Assembly: GCF_000017205.1 (NCBI RefSeq)
Contig: NC_009656.1
Span: 2,174,001 to 2,238,000 of the forward strand
Direction of reading: 5' to 3'
Source of the DNA: Pseudomonas paraeruginosa PA7
GTDB lineage: Bacteria > Pseudomonadota > Gammaproteobacteria > Pseudomonadales > Pseudomonadaceae
Length of the DNA stretch: 64,000 nucleotides
A program made the translations under genes and the position numbers. A model generated the notes under the pieces. The model ran no database searches and was not told where the DNA came from. It worked only from the letters and a program-made list of their open reading frames with translations. Positions 6,588 to 16,090 of the stretch are shown one piece after another (within the stretch, counting starts at the first letter, position 1; each line of letters begins with the position of its first letter).

Positions 6588-7184
6588 TTACTTCAGTTCG
6601 TGGTGTTTAGCCAACAGCTCGGGGGTGTTCAGGTTGGCCAGCCGCGGATCGCCCGCGGCCAGTTCGATGGCCTGCGCGCCAAGCGGCAACAGGACGTGAC
6701 GCGGGCTGCGGTCGCCCTGGCGCCAGGCGTGTTCTATCTCTTCGGCCAGATGCGTCGGGATCAGGCTGAACAGCGGTTCCCACTGGCCACCGCAGCGCAG
6801 CATCCAGGGGCGTGCCGGGGCGCGGCCGGCGGCCTGCAACAGGGTTTCCAGCAGGGCATGGTCGATCCGTGGCGCGTCGCAGGGCAGCACCAGCAGCCAG
6901 GGATGCCGGGCCACCGCCAGGCCGGCGCGGATGCCGGCGAGCGGGCCGGGGAAGTCGAGGCTGTCGTCGCTCACCAGGCGGTCGGCGTATGCCGCGTAGC
7001 GTTCCTGGTTGCGGTTGCAGGAGACGATCAGGTCGTCGGTGAGCGGGCGTACCAGGCGTTGCAGGTGGGCGATCAGGGGCAGGCCCTGCCATTCGATCAG
7101 GCCTTTGTCGCGCCCGCCCATGCGTTGGCCGCGACCACCCGCCAGGATCAGTATGGAGCAGGGGGGCAGGGCGCTATCGGGCAT
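6588..7184 (-). CDS. mobA: Molybdenum cofactor guanylyltransferase MobA
   Basis: 198 residues, normal for MobA. It joins GMP from GTP to molybdopterin to make the bis-MGD form of the cofactor used by nitrate reductase and formate dehydrogenase. The nucleotide-binding signature [15 protein letters not shown] (14-28) and the magnesium-binding LPCDAPRID around Asp103 are visible. It is divergent from moaB with only 66 bases between the two starts, so the molybdopterin genes probably share a control region. Confidence 0.95.
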   Translation of the reverse strand: MPDSALPPCSILILAGGRGQRMGGRDKGLIEWQGLPLIAHLQRLVRPLTDDLIVSCNRNQERYAAYADRLVSDDSLDFPGPLAGIRAGLAVARHPWLLVLPCDAPRIDHALLETLLQAAGRAPARPWMLRCGGQWEPLFSLIPTHLAEEIEHAWRQGDRSPRHVLLPLGAQAIELAAGDPRLANLNTPELLAKHHELK

Positions 7185-7250
7185 CTCGGGTCTCCGTGTC
7201 GGGCCTGTGATATAACACCGCGATCACGTCCACAAGCAAGGGCCAACCCC

Positions 7251-7790
7251 ATGAGCCACAAGGCCGAAACGGCATTCGTGCCGTTGAACATCGCCGTCCT
7301 GACCGTCAGCGATACCCGTACCCTGGAAACCGATACCTCAGGCCAGTTGTTCGTCGACCGCCTGACCGAGGCCGGGCACAACCTGGCCGCTCGCGTGCTG
7401 CTGAAGGATGACCTGTACCGGATCCGCGCACAGGTCGCGACCTGGATCGCCGAGGACAGCGTGCAGGTCGTGCTGATCACCGGCGGTACCGGTTTCACCG
7501 GCCGCGACAGCACCCCGGAAGCGGTGGCCTGCCTGCTGGACAAGCAGGTGGACGGCTTCGGCGAGCTGTTCCGGCAGATCTCCGTCGCCGACATCGGCAC
7601 TTCCACCATCCAGTCGCGGGCCCTGGCCGGCCTTTCCAACGGCACCCTGGTCTGTTGCCTGCCGGGCTCCACCAACGCCTGTCGCACTGCCTGGGAAGGC
7701 ATTCTCGTCGAGCAACTGGACGCCCGTCATCGCCCGTGCAACTTCGTCCCGCACCTGAAACAGGCGGCGCCCTGCGAGAGCCGCGGGTGA
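7251..7790 (+). CDS. moaB: Molybdenum cofactor biosynthesis protein MoaB/MogA family
   Basis: 179 residues of the molybdopterin-binding fold, with TVSDTR near the N-terminus, the GGTGF loop (78-82) and LPGS (138-141). It is expected to adenylate molybdopterin before metal insertion. ATG at 7251 is chosen because the conserved sequence begins there, although the frame is open far upstream across mobA. A TATAAC-like -10 lies about 40 bases upstream. The stop overlaps the next gene's GTG by three bases (GTGA), showing tight coupling with moeA. Confidence 0.93.
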   Translation: MSHKAETAFVPLNIAVLTVSDTRTLETDTSGQLFVDRLTEAGHNLAARVLLKDDLYRIRAQVATWIAEDSVQVVLITGGTGFTGRDSTPEAVACLLDKQVDGFGELFRQISVADIGTSTIQSRALAGLSNGTLVCCLPGSTNACRTAWEGILVEQLDARHRPCNFVPHLKQAAPCESRG

Positions 7791-9004
7791 ACGGCTGCTG
7801 CGACCATCCTGGGCTGATGCCGGTCGAGACGGCGCTGGAACGGCTCCTCGAACTGGCCGCGCAAACGCCTATCGATGCGTGTGAGCGGGTGCCCCTGGAG
7901 CAGGCTGGCGGCCGCGTGCTGGCGGTCGACCTGCTGGCCGGCCTGGACCTGCCGCCATGGCCGAACAGTGCCATGGACGGCTACGCCTTGCGCCTCGCCG
8001 ACTGGACCGGCGAGCCGCTGCCGGTCAGCCAGAAGATCTTTGCCGGACAGGCGCCGCAGCCGCTGCGAGCGGGTACCTGTGCGCGGATCTTCACCGGCGC
8101 GCCGCTGCCGGAAGGCGCCGATCTGGTGGAGATGCAGGAAAACGCCGAAGCGCTCGACGATGGCCGCGTGCGTTTCACCCAGCCGTTGCGCGCGGGCCAG
8201 CATGTACGCCCACGCGGCCAGGAGGCCCGCCAGGGCGACCTGGTCCTGCCGGCCGGCACGCGCCTGCGCCCGATCGAACTGGGGCTGGCGGCTTCGCTTG
8301 GCTGCGCGGCCCTGGAGGTGCGACGCAAGCCGCGGGTGGCGCTGCTGTCCACCGGCGACGAGCTGGTCGAGGCGGGCCAGCCGCTGCAGGCCGGGCAGAT
8401 CTACAACAGCAATCGTCCGTTGCTCAAGGATTGGCTGCAACGGCTGGGCTGCGACGTGCTCGACGCCGGCATCCTCCCCGACGACCTGGCGCGGACCCGC
8501 GAGCGCCTGGCCGGCCTGGCCGGGGTCGACCTGATCCTGTCCACCGGCGGCGTATCGGTGGGCGAGGCCGACTTCCTTGGCATGGCGCTGCGCGAAGCCG
8601 GCGAGCTGACTCTCTGGAAGCTGGCGATAAAACCCGGCAAGCCGCTGACCGTCGGGCAGTTCCAGGGCATCCCGGTGATCGGTCTGCCGGGCAACCCGGC
8701 CTCGACCCTGGTCACCTTCGCCCTGCTGGCGCGTCCCTACCTGCTGCGCCGGCTTGGCGTGGCGCAGGTCGCGCCGCTGCGAGTGGAGGTACCGGCCGGC
8801 TTCGCCTGGCCGAAGGCGGGGCCGCGTCGCGAATACCTGCGCGGGCGCCTGGAGCAGGGGCGCGCGGTGCTCTATCCGAACCAGAGTTCCGGGGTGCTGC
8901 GCAGCGCTTCCTGGGCCGAGGGGCTGGTGGAGGTGCGCGAGGGCCGGACGCTGGCCGAAGGCGAGGGCGTGGCGTTCATTCCGCTGAGCGAACTGCTCGA
9001 CTGA
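7787..9004 (+). CDS. moeA: Molybdopterin molybdenumtransferase MoeA
   Basis: 405 residues from a GTG that overlaps the moaB stop. MoeA inserts molybdate into adenylated molybdopterin. Characteristic motifs are present in order: DLPPWPNSAMDGYA, FTGAPLPEGAD, LLSTGDELVE, STGGVSVGEADF, KPGKPLTVG and LPGNPAS. GTG at 7787 is preferred over ATG at 7817 because the CDHPGLMPVE segment just before that ATG looks like the conserved N-terminus of pseudomonad MoeA. P. aeruginosa has another moeA elsewhere, so this is a paralogue paired with moaB and mobA. Confidence 0.93.
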   Translation: MNGCCDHPGLMPVETALERLLELAAQTPIDACERVPLEQAGGRVLAVDLLAGLDLPPWPNSAMDGYALRLADWTGEPLPVSQKIFAGQAPQPLRAGTCARIFTGAPLPEGADLVEMQENAEALDDGRVRFTQPLRAGQHVRPRGQEARQGDLVLPAGTRLRPIELGLAASLGCAALEVRRKPRVALLSTGDELVEAGQPLQAGQIYNSNRPLLKDWLQRLGCDVLDAGILPDDLARTRERLAGLAGVDLILSTGGVSVGEADFLGMALREAGELTLWKLAIKPGKPLTVGQFQGIPVIGLPGNPASTLVTFALLARPYLLRRLGVAQVAPLRVEVPAGFAWPKAGPRREYLRGRLEQGRAVLYPNQSSGVLRSASWAEGLVEVREGRTLAEGEGVAFIPLSELLD

Positions 9005-9009
9005 CGCGA

Positions 9010-9035
9010 CGGCGGCCTCCCGGCCGCCGTTTTTC
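9010..9035 (+). terminator. Intrinsic terminator after moeA
   Basis: CGGCGGCC and GGCCGCCG form an 8-base stem with a 4-base loop followed by five T. It also lies over the end of the converging AraC-family gene. Confidence 0.9.
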
Positions 9036-10065
9036 ATTGCGCCGTCGGATCCTTGCGATGCTGCCGGTACTCGCCGGGCGTCTGTCCGGTCCAGCCCTTG
9101 AAACTGCGATGGAACGAGCGCGACTCGGTGAAGCCCAGGTACTGGGCGATGTCCTGGATCGGCAGCTCGCTATGCAGCAGGTAGTGCTCGGCCAGTTCGC
9201 GGCGCAGTTCGTCGAGGGTCTGCTGGTAGCTGCTGCCGGCTTGCTGCAGGTGGCGTTGCAGGGTGCGTACGGTCATGCCGAACTTCTCCGCCACCCGCTC
9301 CTTGCGCGGCAGGCCGTCCTTGAGCAACTGGCGCAGGGCGTTCTTCACCCGCAGCGGCAGCGGCTCGTCGTCGTCCAACTCGGCCATCAGCGCCAGGGCA
9401 TGTTCCTCCAGGGTGCGCAGCAGCGTCGCGTCGGCCTGGCGCAGCGGCAGCGCCAGGTAGTCCAGCGGCACCAGCAGCGCCGAGCAGGCTTGGGCGAAGC
9501 GCACCGGACAGCCGAAGAAGGTCTCGTAGTCTTCCACGCGGGTTCCGTCCGGCAGTTCGTGCTCCAGCCAGACCTCGTCCGGCGAACCCTCCATGTCGGC
9601 GATCCAGCGCGCATAGAGGACCCAGGAAGCCAGGACGTGCTCGACCATGTGGCGGCGTACCAGGGGTGTCTGGTGGCGGCAGTTCCAGATCAGCCGGACC
9701 TGTCCGTCGGCCGCCTCGATGCGGCTGGTGCCCATGTCGCCGACCAGTTTCTCGTAGGGCGCGATACGGCTCATGGCCTCGCCCAGGGTGGCGCAGTTCA
9801 TCGCGATGTAACCGAGCACGCTCCACGAGCCGGGCTGGACGAAGCGCGCCGAGCGCAGGCCGAACAGGGGATCGCCGGAGTGCTCGCAGAAATAGCCGAG
9901 CAGGCGCTCGTGGGCTTCGCCCGGCAGGCGCTGGCGATTGTCGTCGAGCTGGCCGGCCTCGAGGCCGGCGGCGGCCAGCGCGGGGGCGATGTCCAGGCCG
10001 AGCCGTTCGGCGTGGCGCAGGTATTTCAGCAGGGCCGGAACCGAGGTGGAGCCAAGGGTCTGCAT
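9034..10065 (-). CDS. AraC-family transcriptional regulator (OruR/ArgR-like architecture)
   Basis: 343 residues. The N-terminal ~200 residues resemble the arabinose-binding-like domain of pseudomonad AraC regulators (PF12625), and the C-terminal ~90 carry the double helix-turn-helix (VAEKFGMTVRTLQRHLQQAG and IAQYLGFTESRSFHRSFK). It is divergent from the flavin oxidase that heads the glycerol/lipid-like cluster, with 176 bases between starts, so it is a candidate activator of that cluster; this is inferred from position only. The effector cannot be deduced. There is no strong ribosome site before the ATG. Confidence 0.9.
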   Translation of the reverse strand: MQTLGSTSVPALLKYLRHAERLGLDIAPALAAAGLEAGQLDDNRQRLPGEAHERLLGYFCEHSGDPLFGLRSARFVQPGSWSVLGYIAMNCATLGEAMSRIAPYEKLVGDMGTSRIEAADGQVRLIWNCRHQTPLVRRHMVEHVLASWVLYARWIADMEGSPDEVWLEHELPDGTRVEDYETFFGCPVRFAQACSALLVPLDYLALPLRQADATLLRTLEEHALALMAELDDDEPLPLRVKNALRQLLKDGLPRKERVAEKFGMTVRTLQRHLQQAGSSYQQTLDELRRELAEHYLLHSELPIQDIAQYLGFTESRSFHRSFKGWTGQTPGEYRQHRKDPTAQ

Positions 10066-10241
10066 GGTCGTTGTTCTTGTCGTGGCGGATGGAACAGGCC
10101 GTCCGGCGTGCGTGCCGGCTGTCTTGATCGGTCACAGGGAGTGTCTCGATCCGACAGTGACAGGCGAAGGCGGCTGGCTAGTATAGGCAGCCAGAAAGGT
10201 TCCGATAAACAGGTTGCCGCGACAAGCGAGGAGAGAGGTTC

Positions 10242-11837
10242 ATGCGCCGTTGGAATGGCTGGGGCGAAGAAAGCACCGTGGTCGAATTGCCGGACAGCGC
10301 CCGCGGGTTCCTGGCGGAGCTGGTCGGGGAGGGCGTGCGTCTGCCGGACGCGAGCCTGGAGGCGGCGTTGGCGAAGGTCCCTGCGTCGCGCCTGGAGGCC
10401 GACCCGCAGTACAGCATCGAGCCCCGCGACCGCCTGCTGCATGCCCGCGGGCAGAGCCTGCCGGACTGGCTGGCGATGCGCGAGGGCGACTTCGGCGTCT
10501 ATCCGGACGCGGTGGCCTATCCGGAAACCGCCGAACAGATCCGCGCGCTGCTGGCCCTGGCCGAGTCCCGCGACCTGCAACTGATCCCCTATGGCGGCGG
10601 CACCTCGGTGGCCGGTCACATCAACCCGCCGCTCACGCAACGGCCGGTGCTGACGGTGTCGCTTGCGCGCATGAACCGCCTGCTCGATCTGGACCGCGAG
10701 AGCCTGGTCGCCACCTTCGGCCCCGGCGCCGCCGGCCCGCAGGTGGAAAGCCAGCTGCGCGCGCTGGGCTACACCCTCGGGCATTTCCCGCAGTCCTGGG
10801 AGCTGTCGACCCTCGGCGGCTGGGTCGCCAGCCGCTCCAGCGGCCAGCAGTCGCTGCGCTACGGGCGGATCGAACAGCTTTTCGCCGGCGGGACCCTGGA
10901 GACCTTCGCCGGGCCGCTTGAAATCGCTACTTTCCCGGCATCCGCGGCGGGACCGGACCTGCGCGAGCTGGTGCTGGGTTCGGAGGGGCGCTTCGGGATC
11001 ATTTCCGCGGTGAAGGTGCGGGTCACGCCGTTGGCGGAGAACGAACGCTTCTACAGCGTCTTCCTGCCGAACTGGGACCAGGCCCTGCGAGCCACCCGCG
11101 AGCTGGCCCAGGCGCGCGTGCCGTTGTCGATGCTGCGCCTGTCCAACGCCGTGGAGACTATGACCCAGCTGGCCCTGGCCGGCCATCCCGGACAGATCGC
11201 CTGGCTGGAGAAGTACCTGGCGCTGCGCGGCGCGGGCGAGGGCAAGTGCATGCTGACCTTCGGCGTGACCGGCGACCGCCGGCAGAACGCGTTGTCGCTG
11301 AGCCAGGCGAAGGTCCTGCTGAAACGCTTCGGCGGGGTCTTCACCGGCACCCTGCTGGGGCGCAAGTGGGCGCAGAACCGCTTCCGCTTCCCCTACCTGC
11401 GCGAAGCCCTGTGGCAGGCCGGCTACGCCGTGGACACCCTGGAGACCGCCACCGACTGGAGCAATGTCGACAGCCTGCTGCGGAAGGTCGAGGCCAGCCT
11501 GCGCGACGGCCTGGCCGCCGAGGGCGAGAAGGTCCATGTGTTCACTCACCTCTCGCATGTCTATGGCGAGGGGTCGAGCATCTATACCACCTACGTGTTC
11601 CGTCCGGCCGCGAGCTATGCGGCGACGCTGGAGCGCTGGAAGCGCCTGAAGCACGCGGCCAGCCAGACCATCGTCGACAACCGCGGCACCATCAGCCACC
11701 AGCACGGCGTCGGCCGGGACCACGCGGCCTACCTGCCGCGCGAGAAGGGCGCGCTGGGCATCGCCGCGTTGCGCGCCATGGCCGGCCACTTCGACCCGGC
11801 CGGGCGGCTCAACCCTGGCGCCCTGCTGCAGGACTGA
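10242..11837 (+). CDS. FAD-binding oxidase resembling alkyldihydroxyacetonephosphate synthase
   Basis: 531 residues. It has an FAD_binding_4 (vanillyl-alcohol-oxidase type) domain with PYGGGTSVAGHI near residue 116, and a C-terminal HQHGVGRDHAAYL (about 486-498) that resembles the histidine-rich active-site motif of alkylglycerone-phosphate synthase (AGPS). RWNGWG at the start, the substrate loop PQSWELSTLGGWVASRSSGQ (split here at about residues 184-203) and YGRIEQLFAGG are also AGPS-like. AGPS exchanges the acyl chain of acyl-DHAP for a fatty alcohol, starting ether-lipid synthesis; the bacterial relatives are often annotated only as FAD oxidases. It heads a co-directional set with a GlpD paralogue (5-base gap), a sugar/glycerol kinase and a lipid kinase. 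Family placement is good; substrate is uncertain. Confidence 0.85.
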   Translation: MRRWNGWGEESTVVELPDSARGFLAELVGEGVRLPDASLEAALAKVPASRLEADPQYSIEPRDRLLHARGQSLPDWLAMREGDFGVYPDAVAYPETAEQIRALLALAESRDLQLIPYGGGTSVAGHINPPLTQRPVLTVSLARMNRLLDLDRESLVATFGPGAAGPQVESQLRALGYTLGHFPQSWELSTLGGWVASRSSGQQSLRYGRIEQLFAGGTLETFAGPLEIATFPASAAGPDLRELVLGSEGRFGIISAVKVRVTPLAENERFYSVFLPNWDQALRATRELAQARVPLSMLRLSNAVETMTQLALAGHPGQIAWLEKYLALRGAGEGKCMLTFGVTGDRRQNALSLSQAKVLLKRFGGVFTGTLLGRKWAQNRFRFPYLREALWQAGYAVDTLETATDWSNVDSLLRKVEASLRDGLAAEGEKVHVFTHLSHVYGEGSSIYTTYVFRPAASYAATLERWKRLKHAASQTIVDNRGTISHQHGVGRDHAAYLPREKGALGIAALRAMAGHFDPAGRLNPGALLQD

Positions 11838-11842
11838 TCGGG

Positions 11843-13423
11843 ATGACCTCGCCCTGGAACGCGGAGTGGCGCCGCCGTAGCCTGCCGGCGCTGGCGGAGC
11901 GGGAGTGGGACCTGATCGTGGTCGGCGGCGGCATCAGCGGCGCCGGCATCCTCCGTGAAGCCGCACGGCGCGGCTGGCGTTGCCTGCTGCTGGAGCAGCG
12001 GGACTTCGCCTGGGGCACCTCCAGTCGTTCGTCGAAGATGGTCCATGGCGGCCTGCGCTACATCGCCAAGGGCCAGTGGCGACTGACCCGCGACTCGGTG
12101 CGCGAGCGCCAGCGCCTGCTCGGCGAGGCGCCGGGGCTGGTGGAGCCGCTGAGTTTCGTGATGGCCCACTATCGCGGTGGCTTCCCTGGCCCGCGCGTGT
12201 TCGGCGGCCTGCTGAGCGTCTACGACGCCCTTGCCGGGCGGCGCAACCATCGCTTCTACGACGCCGCCGAACTGCGCTACCTGGCGCCGGGCCTGAAGGA
12301 ACAGCGGCTGCTCGGTGGCACGCGCTTCTTCGACGCGCTGACCGACGACGCGCGCCTGGTGCTGCGGGTGCTGGCCGAGGCGCGCCACGACGGCGGCGAG
12401 GCATTGAACGGCATGCGCGTGCGCGAGCTGCTGCGCGAGGGCGGCCGGGTCGTCGGCCTGCGCGCCGAGGACCGCGAAAGCGGCGAGCTTCTCGACTTTC
12501 GCTGCCGCGCCCTGGCGGTGGCCACCGGCGCCTGGGCCGATGAGTTGCGCCAGCCCGGCGGCAGCGAGCACATCCGCCCGCTGCGCGGCAGCCATCTGTT
12601 GCTGCCGGCCTGGCGCCTGCCGGTGGCCCATGCGTTCAGCTTCATGCATGACGAGGACCGGCGACCGGTGTTCGTGTTCCCCTGGGAAGGCGCGACCGTG
12701 GTCGGTACCACCGATCTCGACCATCGCGATGGCCTGGAGCGGGATGCGCGGATCAGCCAGGATGAACTCGACTACCTGCTGGCGGCTTGCGCGCAGCAGT
12801 TTCCGGCCGCCGCCATCGAGGCGCGCGACGTGCTCTCGACCTGGGCCGGCGTGCGACCGGTGGTCAGCAGCGGCGACGACAGCGGCAAGCCGTCCGACGA
12901 GAAACGCGAGCACGTGCTCTGGCGCGAACCGGGCTGCGTGACCCTGGCCGGCGGCAAGCTGACCACCTTCCGTCCGCTGGCGATCGAAGTGCTGCAGGCC
13001 TGCGCGCCGCTGCTCGGGCGTACGGTCACGGACGACGGCGCGGCGGTGTTCGGCGCCTGTGATCGTCCGCTCGTCGACGGGCTCGGCATCAGCCAGCAGC
13101 GCCGCCTGGCCGGCCGCTACGGACGCGACCTGGTTCGCCTGAAGCGGCTGGTGGAAACGCTCGGGACGGACTGCGTGGGGTCCAGCGAAACGCTGTGGGC
13201 CGAGCTGGCGTTCGCCGCCGAGGCGGAACTGGTGCTGCACCTCGACGACCTGCTGTTGCGCCGCACCCGTATCGGCCTGCTGCTGCCCGAAGGCGGCGCG
13301 GCCTGCCTGCCGCGCGTCCGCGCGCTCTGCCAGGCGCGCCTGGGCTGGGACGATCCGCGCTGGGAACGTGAGCAACAGGCCTACCTGGACCTCTGGCGCC
13401 GGCACTACAGCCTGCCCGGTTGA
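11843..13423 (+). CDS. FAD-dependent glycerol-3-phosphate dehydrogenase family protein (GlpD paralogue)
   Basis: 526 residues. The N-terminal dinucleotide fold [19 protein letters not shown] is followed by [17 protein letters not shown], the hallmark of aerobic glycerol-3-phosphate dehydrogenase, with a C-terminal helical DAO_C-like domain. It would oxidise sn-glycerol 3-phosphate to DHAP at the membrane and pass electrons to quinone. As I recall, the true glpD of P. aeruginosa lies in the glp regulon elsewhere, so this is a second copy whose neighbours suggest a lipid-related use. ATG at 11843 follows the upstream stop by 5 bases; a longer open frame into that gene is ignored. Confidence 0.88.
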   Translation: MTSPWNAEWRRRSLPALAEREWDLIVVGGGISGAGILREAARRGWRCLLLEQRDFAWGTSSRSSKMVHGGLRYIAKGQWRLTRDSVRERQRLLGEAPGLVEPLSFVMAHYRGGFPGPRVFGGLLSVYDALAGRRNHRFYDAAELRYLAPGLKEQRLLGGTRFFDALTDDARLVLRVLAEARHDGGEALNGMRVRELLREGGRVVGLRAEDRESGELLDFRCRALAVATGAWADELRQPGGSEHIRPLRGSHLLLPAWRLPVAHAFSFMHDEDRRPVFVFPWEGATVVGTTDLDHRDGLERDARISQDELDYLLAACAQQFPAAAIEARDVLSTWAGVRPVVSSGDDSGKPSDEKREHVLWREPGCVTLAGGKLTTFRPLAIEVLQACAPLLGRTVTDDGAAVFGACDRPLVDGLGISQQRRLAGRYGRDLVRLKRLVETLGTDCVGSSETLWAELAFAAEAELVLHLDDLLLRRTRIGLLLPEGGAACLPRVRALCQARLGWDDPRWEREQQAYLDLWRRHYSLPG

Positions 13424-13443
13424 CCGTCCGAGACGAGAACGAG

Positions 13444-15006
13444 ATGAACGACGACAAGAACTACCTGCTGGCGATCGACAATGGCACCCAGAGCGTGCGC
13501 GCCCTGTTGTTCGACCTGAGGGGCAACCTGCTGGGCAAGGGCAAGGTGGAGCTGGAGGCCTACTACTCGAAGCATCCGGGCTGGGCCGAGCAGGACCCCG
13601 AGTACTACTGGGCGATGCTCGGCGAGGCCTGTCGGCGGCTCTGGGCCCAGGTGGACATCGACCGCCGGCTGATCCGCGGGGTTTCGCTGACCACCCAGCG
13701 CGGCACGGTGATCCACGTCGACGTCGAGGGACGACCGCTGCGACCGGCGATCCTCTGGCTCGACCAGCGCCGCGCCGAGGTCCGCGCGCGCATCGGGGGC
13801 CCCTGGGGCTGGCTGTTCAAGCTGGTCGGCGCGGAGGGCGCGGTGGAGCATTTCCGCGCCCAGGCCGAAGTCAACTGGGTGGCCCAGGAGCAGCCGGAGA
13901 TCGCCGCGAAGACCGACAAGGTGCTGCTGCTTTCCGGCTTTCTCAGCCACCGCCTGACCGGCCGCTTCGTCGATTCGGTGGGCTGCTGCGTGGCCTACCT
14001 GCCGTTCGACTACAAGCGCCTGCGCTGGGCCGCGCCGCGCGACTGGAAATGGCAGGCGCTGGCGGTGCGCCGCGAGCAGTTGCCGGAGTTGTTCAAGCCG
14101 GGCGAGCGGCTCGGCGAGATCAGCGCCGAGGCCAGCCGGCATACCGGTATCCCGGCCGGCCTGCCGCTGATCGCCGCCGGCGCCGACAAGGCCTGCGAGG
14201 TGCTCGGCGCCGGCGCGCTGGAACCTTCGGTGGCCTGCCTGTCCTACGGCACCACGGCGACCATCAATACCACCCGTGCCCGTTACCTGGAGACCGTGCC
14301 GCTGATCCCTCCCTATCCGGCGGCGATCCCCGATCACTTCAATACCGAGGTGATGATCTACCGCGGCTACTGGATGGTCAGCTGGTTCAAGCGCGAATTC
14401 GGCCTGCGCGAGATGCAGCAGGCGCGCGAGCAGGGGGTCGAGCCGGAGCAACTGTTCGACGAACTGGTCAATGGCGTGCCGCCCGGCTCCATGGGCCTGA
14501 CCCTGCAACCCTACTGGTCGCCGGGAATCCGCGAGCCGGGCCTGGAGGCCAAGGGAGCGATGATCGGTTTCGGCGACGTGCATACCCGGGCGCACATCTA
14601 CCGGGCCATCCTCGAGGGCCTGGCCTATGCCCTGCGCCAGGGCAAGGAACGCATCGAAAAGCGCTCGGGCACGCCGATCACCCGCTTGCGGGTGGCCGGC
14701 GGCGGTTCGCAGAGCGACGCGGCGATGCAACTCACCGCCGACATCTTCGGCCTGCCCGCGGAGCGCCCGCACGTCTACGAGGCATCCGGCCTGGGCGCGG
14801 CGATCGACTGCGCGGTGGGGCTCGGCCTCTATCCGGACGTCGCCAGCGCGGTGGCCGGGATGACCCGCGTCGGCCAGGTGTTCCTGCCCCGGGTGGAAGC
14901 GCAGCGGATCTACCAGCGGCTCTACCGCGAGGTCTACCTGCGCATGTACCGGCAACTGCGCCCGCTCTACCGGAGCATTCGCGAGATTACCGGCTACCCT
15001 GCCTGA
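13444..15006 (+). CDS. FGGY-family carbohydrate kinase
   Basis: 520 residues of the FGGY/actin-like kinase fold. The N-terminal phosphate loop is [16 protein letters not shown], the central domain has [10 protein letters not shown], and the C-terminal ATP-site loop is [13 protein letters not shown]. Relatives phosphorylate glycerol, xylulose, ribulose or similar polyols; the substrate-contact residues do not let me choose. It begins 20 bases after the GlpD paralogue, and kinase plus dehydrogenase would convert a polyol to a keto-phosphate. ATG at 13444 is chosen over an in-frame TTG that overlaps the previous stop because GAGACGAGAACGAG precedes it. Confidence 0.88.
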   Translation: MNDDKNYLLAIDNGTQSVRALLFDLRGNLLGKGKVELEAYYSKHPGWAEQDPEYYWAMLGEACRRLWAQVDIDRRLIRGVSLTTQRGTVIHVDVEGRPLRPAILWLDQRRAEVRARIGGPWGWLFKLVGAEGAVEHFRAQAEVNWVAQEQPEIAAKTDKVLLLSGFLSHRLTGRFVDSVGCCVAYLPFDYKRLRWAAPRDWKWQALAVRREQLPELFKPGERLGEISAEASRHTGIPAGLPLIAAGADKACEVLGAGALEPSVACLSYGTTATINTTRARYLETVPLIPPYPAAIPDHFNTEVMIYRGYWMVSWFKREFGLREMQQAREQGVEPEQLFDELVNGVPPGSMGLTLQPYWSPGIREPGLEAKGAMIGFGDVHTRAHIYRAILEGLAYALRQGKERIEKRSGTPITRLRVAGGGSQSDAAMQLTADIFGLPAERPHVYEASGLGAAIDCAVGLGLYPDVASAVAGMTRVGQVFLPRVEAQRIYQRLYREVYLRMYRQLRPLYRSIREITGYPA

Positions 15007-15080
15007 ACCGGGTGCCGCACTTCCGCCCCGGAAACGCGGTCAATAGGCAGAGACAAGGCCACGACGAGGAGTTCGGCGCG

Positions 15081-15989
15081 ATGGACAAAGGCAAGGCTTT
15101 GCTGGTGCTGCACGGCAAGCAGGCGGGAAACGAGGAGGTGCGCGCCGCGGTCGCGGCGCAGCGCGAGGCCGGGCGGGAACTGGCGGTGCGGGTGACCTGG
15201 GAGGACGGCGATGCCCGGCGCATCGTCGAGGCGGCGCTGGCTGACGGCTATTCCACCCTGGTCGCCGGTGGTGGCGACGGTACCTTGCGCGAGGTCGCCG
15301 AGGCCTTGGCGCTGGGGCGGGGCGAAGCGAGCCTGGCGATCCTGCCACTGGGCACCGCCAATGATTTCGCCCGTGCCGCCGGGATACCCCTGGAACCAGC
15401 CGCTGCCCTGGCCCTGCTCGACCAGACGGCGCGCCCGATCGATCTGGGCGAGGTGAACGGCAAGCTGTTCCTCAACATGGCGACCGGCGGCTTCGGCTCC
15501 AAGGTCACGGCGAACACTTCGGAAGACCTGAAGAAGGTCCTCGGCGGCGTGGCCTACCTGCTCACCGGTCTGACCCGCTTTTCCGAAGTGCATGCCGCCC
15601 AGGGCCGTTTCAGCGCTCCGGACTTCGAGTGGGAAGGCGAGTTCCTCGCCCTGGGCATCGGCAACGGTCGCCAGGCCGGCGGCGGGCATGTGTTGTGTCC
15701 GCAGGCGCGGGTCGACGATGGCCTGCTGGATGTGAGCATCCTGCCGACACCCCAGGACATGGTCGGTACGCTGGGCAGCCTGCTCGGCGGTGGCAACGGC
15801 GTCGAGGGCCTGTTCGTCCGTGCCCGGGTGCCGTGGCTCGAGGTGGAAGCGGCGGAGGGGCTCGACATCAATCTCGATGGCGAGCCGCTGGAAGGACGCA
15901 CGCTGCGTTTCTCGGTTTCCCCGGGCGCGCTGCGGGTGCACCTGCCGGCCGACTCGCCGTTGCTCCGCGAGCCGCCGCGCGAAGATTGA
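15081..15989 (+). CDS. yegS: YegS-like lipid kinase (diacylglycerol kinase fold)
   Basis: 302 residues. The DAGK catalytic signature is clear: VAGGGDGTLREVAEAL (62-77, with GGGDGT as nucleotide loop) and LPLGTANDFARA (88-99), followed by the beta-sandwich second domain with GIGNGRQAGGG. YegS phosphorylates phosphatidylglycerol in vitro; family members act on diacylglycerol or related lipids. It lies 74 bases after the FGGY kinase on the same strand, so cotranscription is possible. Next to an AGPS-like gene it strengthens the idea of a lipid-headgroup or ether-lipid cluster. GAGGAG precedes the ATG. Confidence 0.92.
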   Translation: MDKGKALLVLHGKQAGNEEVRAAVAAQREAGRELAVRVTWEDGDARRIVEAALADGYSTLVAGGGDGTLREVAEALALGRGEASLAILPLGTANDFARAAGIPLEPAAALALLDQTARPIDLGEVNGKLFLNMATGGFGSKVTANTSEDLKKVLGGVAYLLTGLTRFSEVHAAQGRFSAPDFEWEGEFLALGIGNGRQAGGGHVLCPQARVDDGLLDVSILPTPQDMVGTLGSLLGGGNGVEGLFVRARVPWLEVEAAEGLDINLDGEPLEGRTLRFSVSPGALRVHLPADSPLLREPPRED

Positions 15990-16090
15990 GGGTGGGCCGG
16001 CCGATGCGCTGCCTGGAGTGGCGTCTGTGTCTTGCCGGCCTTTCCCGCCGCACCGTATAACAGCATCTTTCCTCCAAGGATGCTGGTTCC

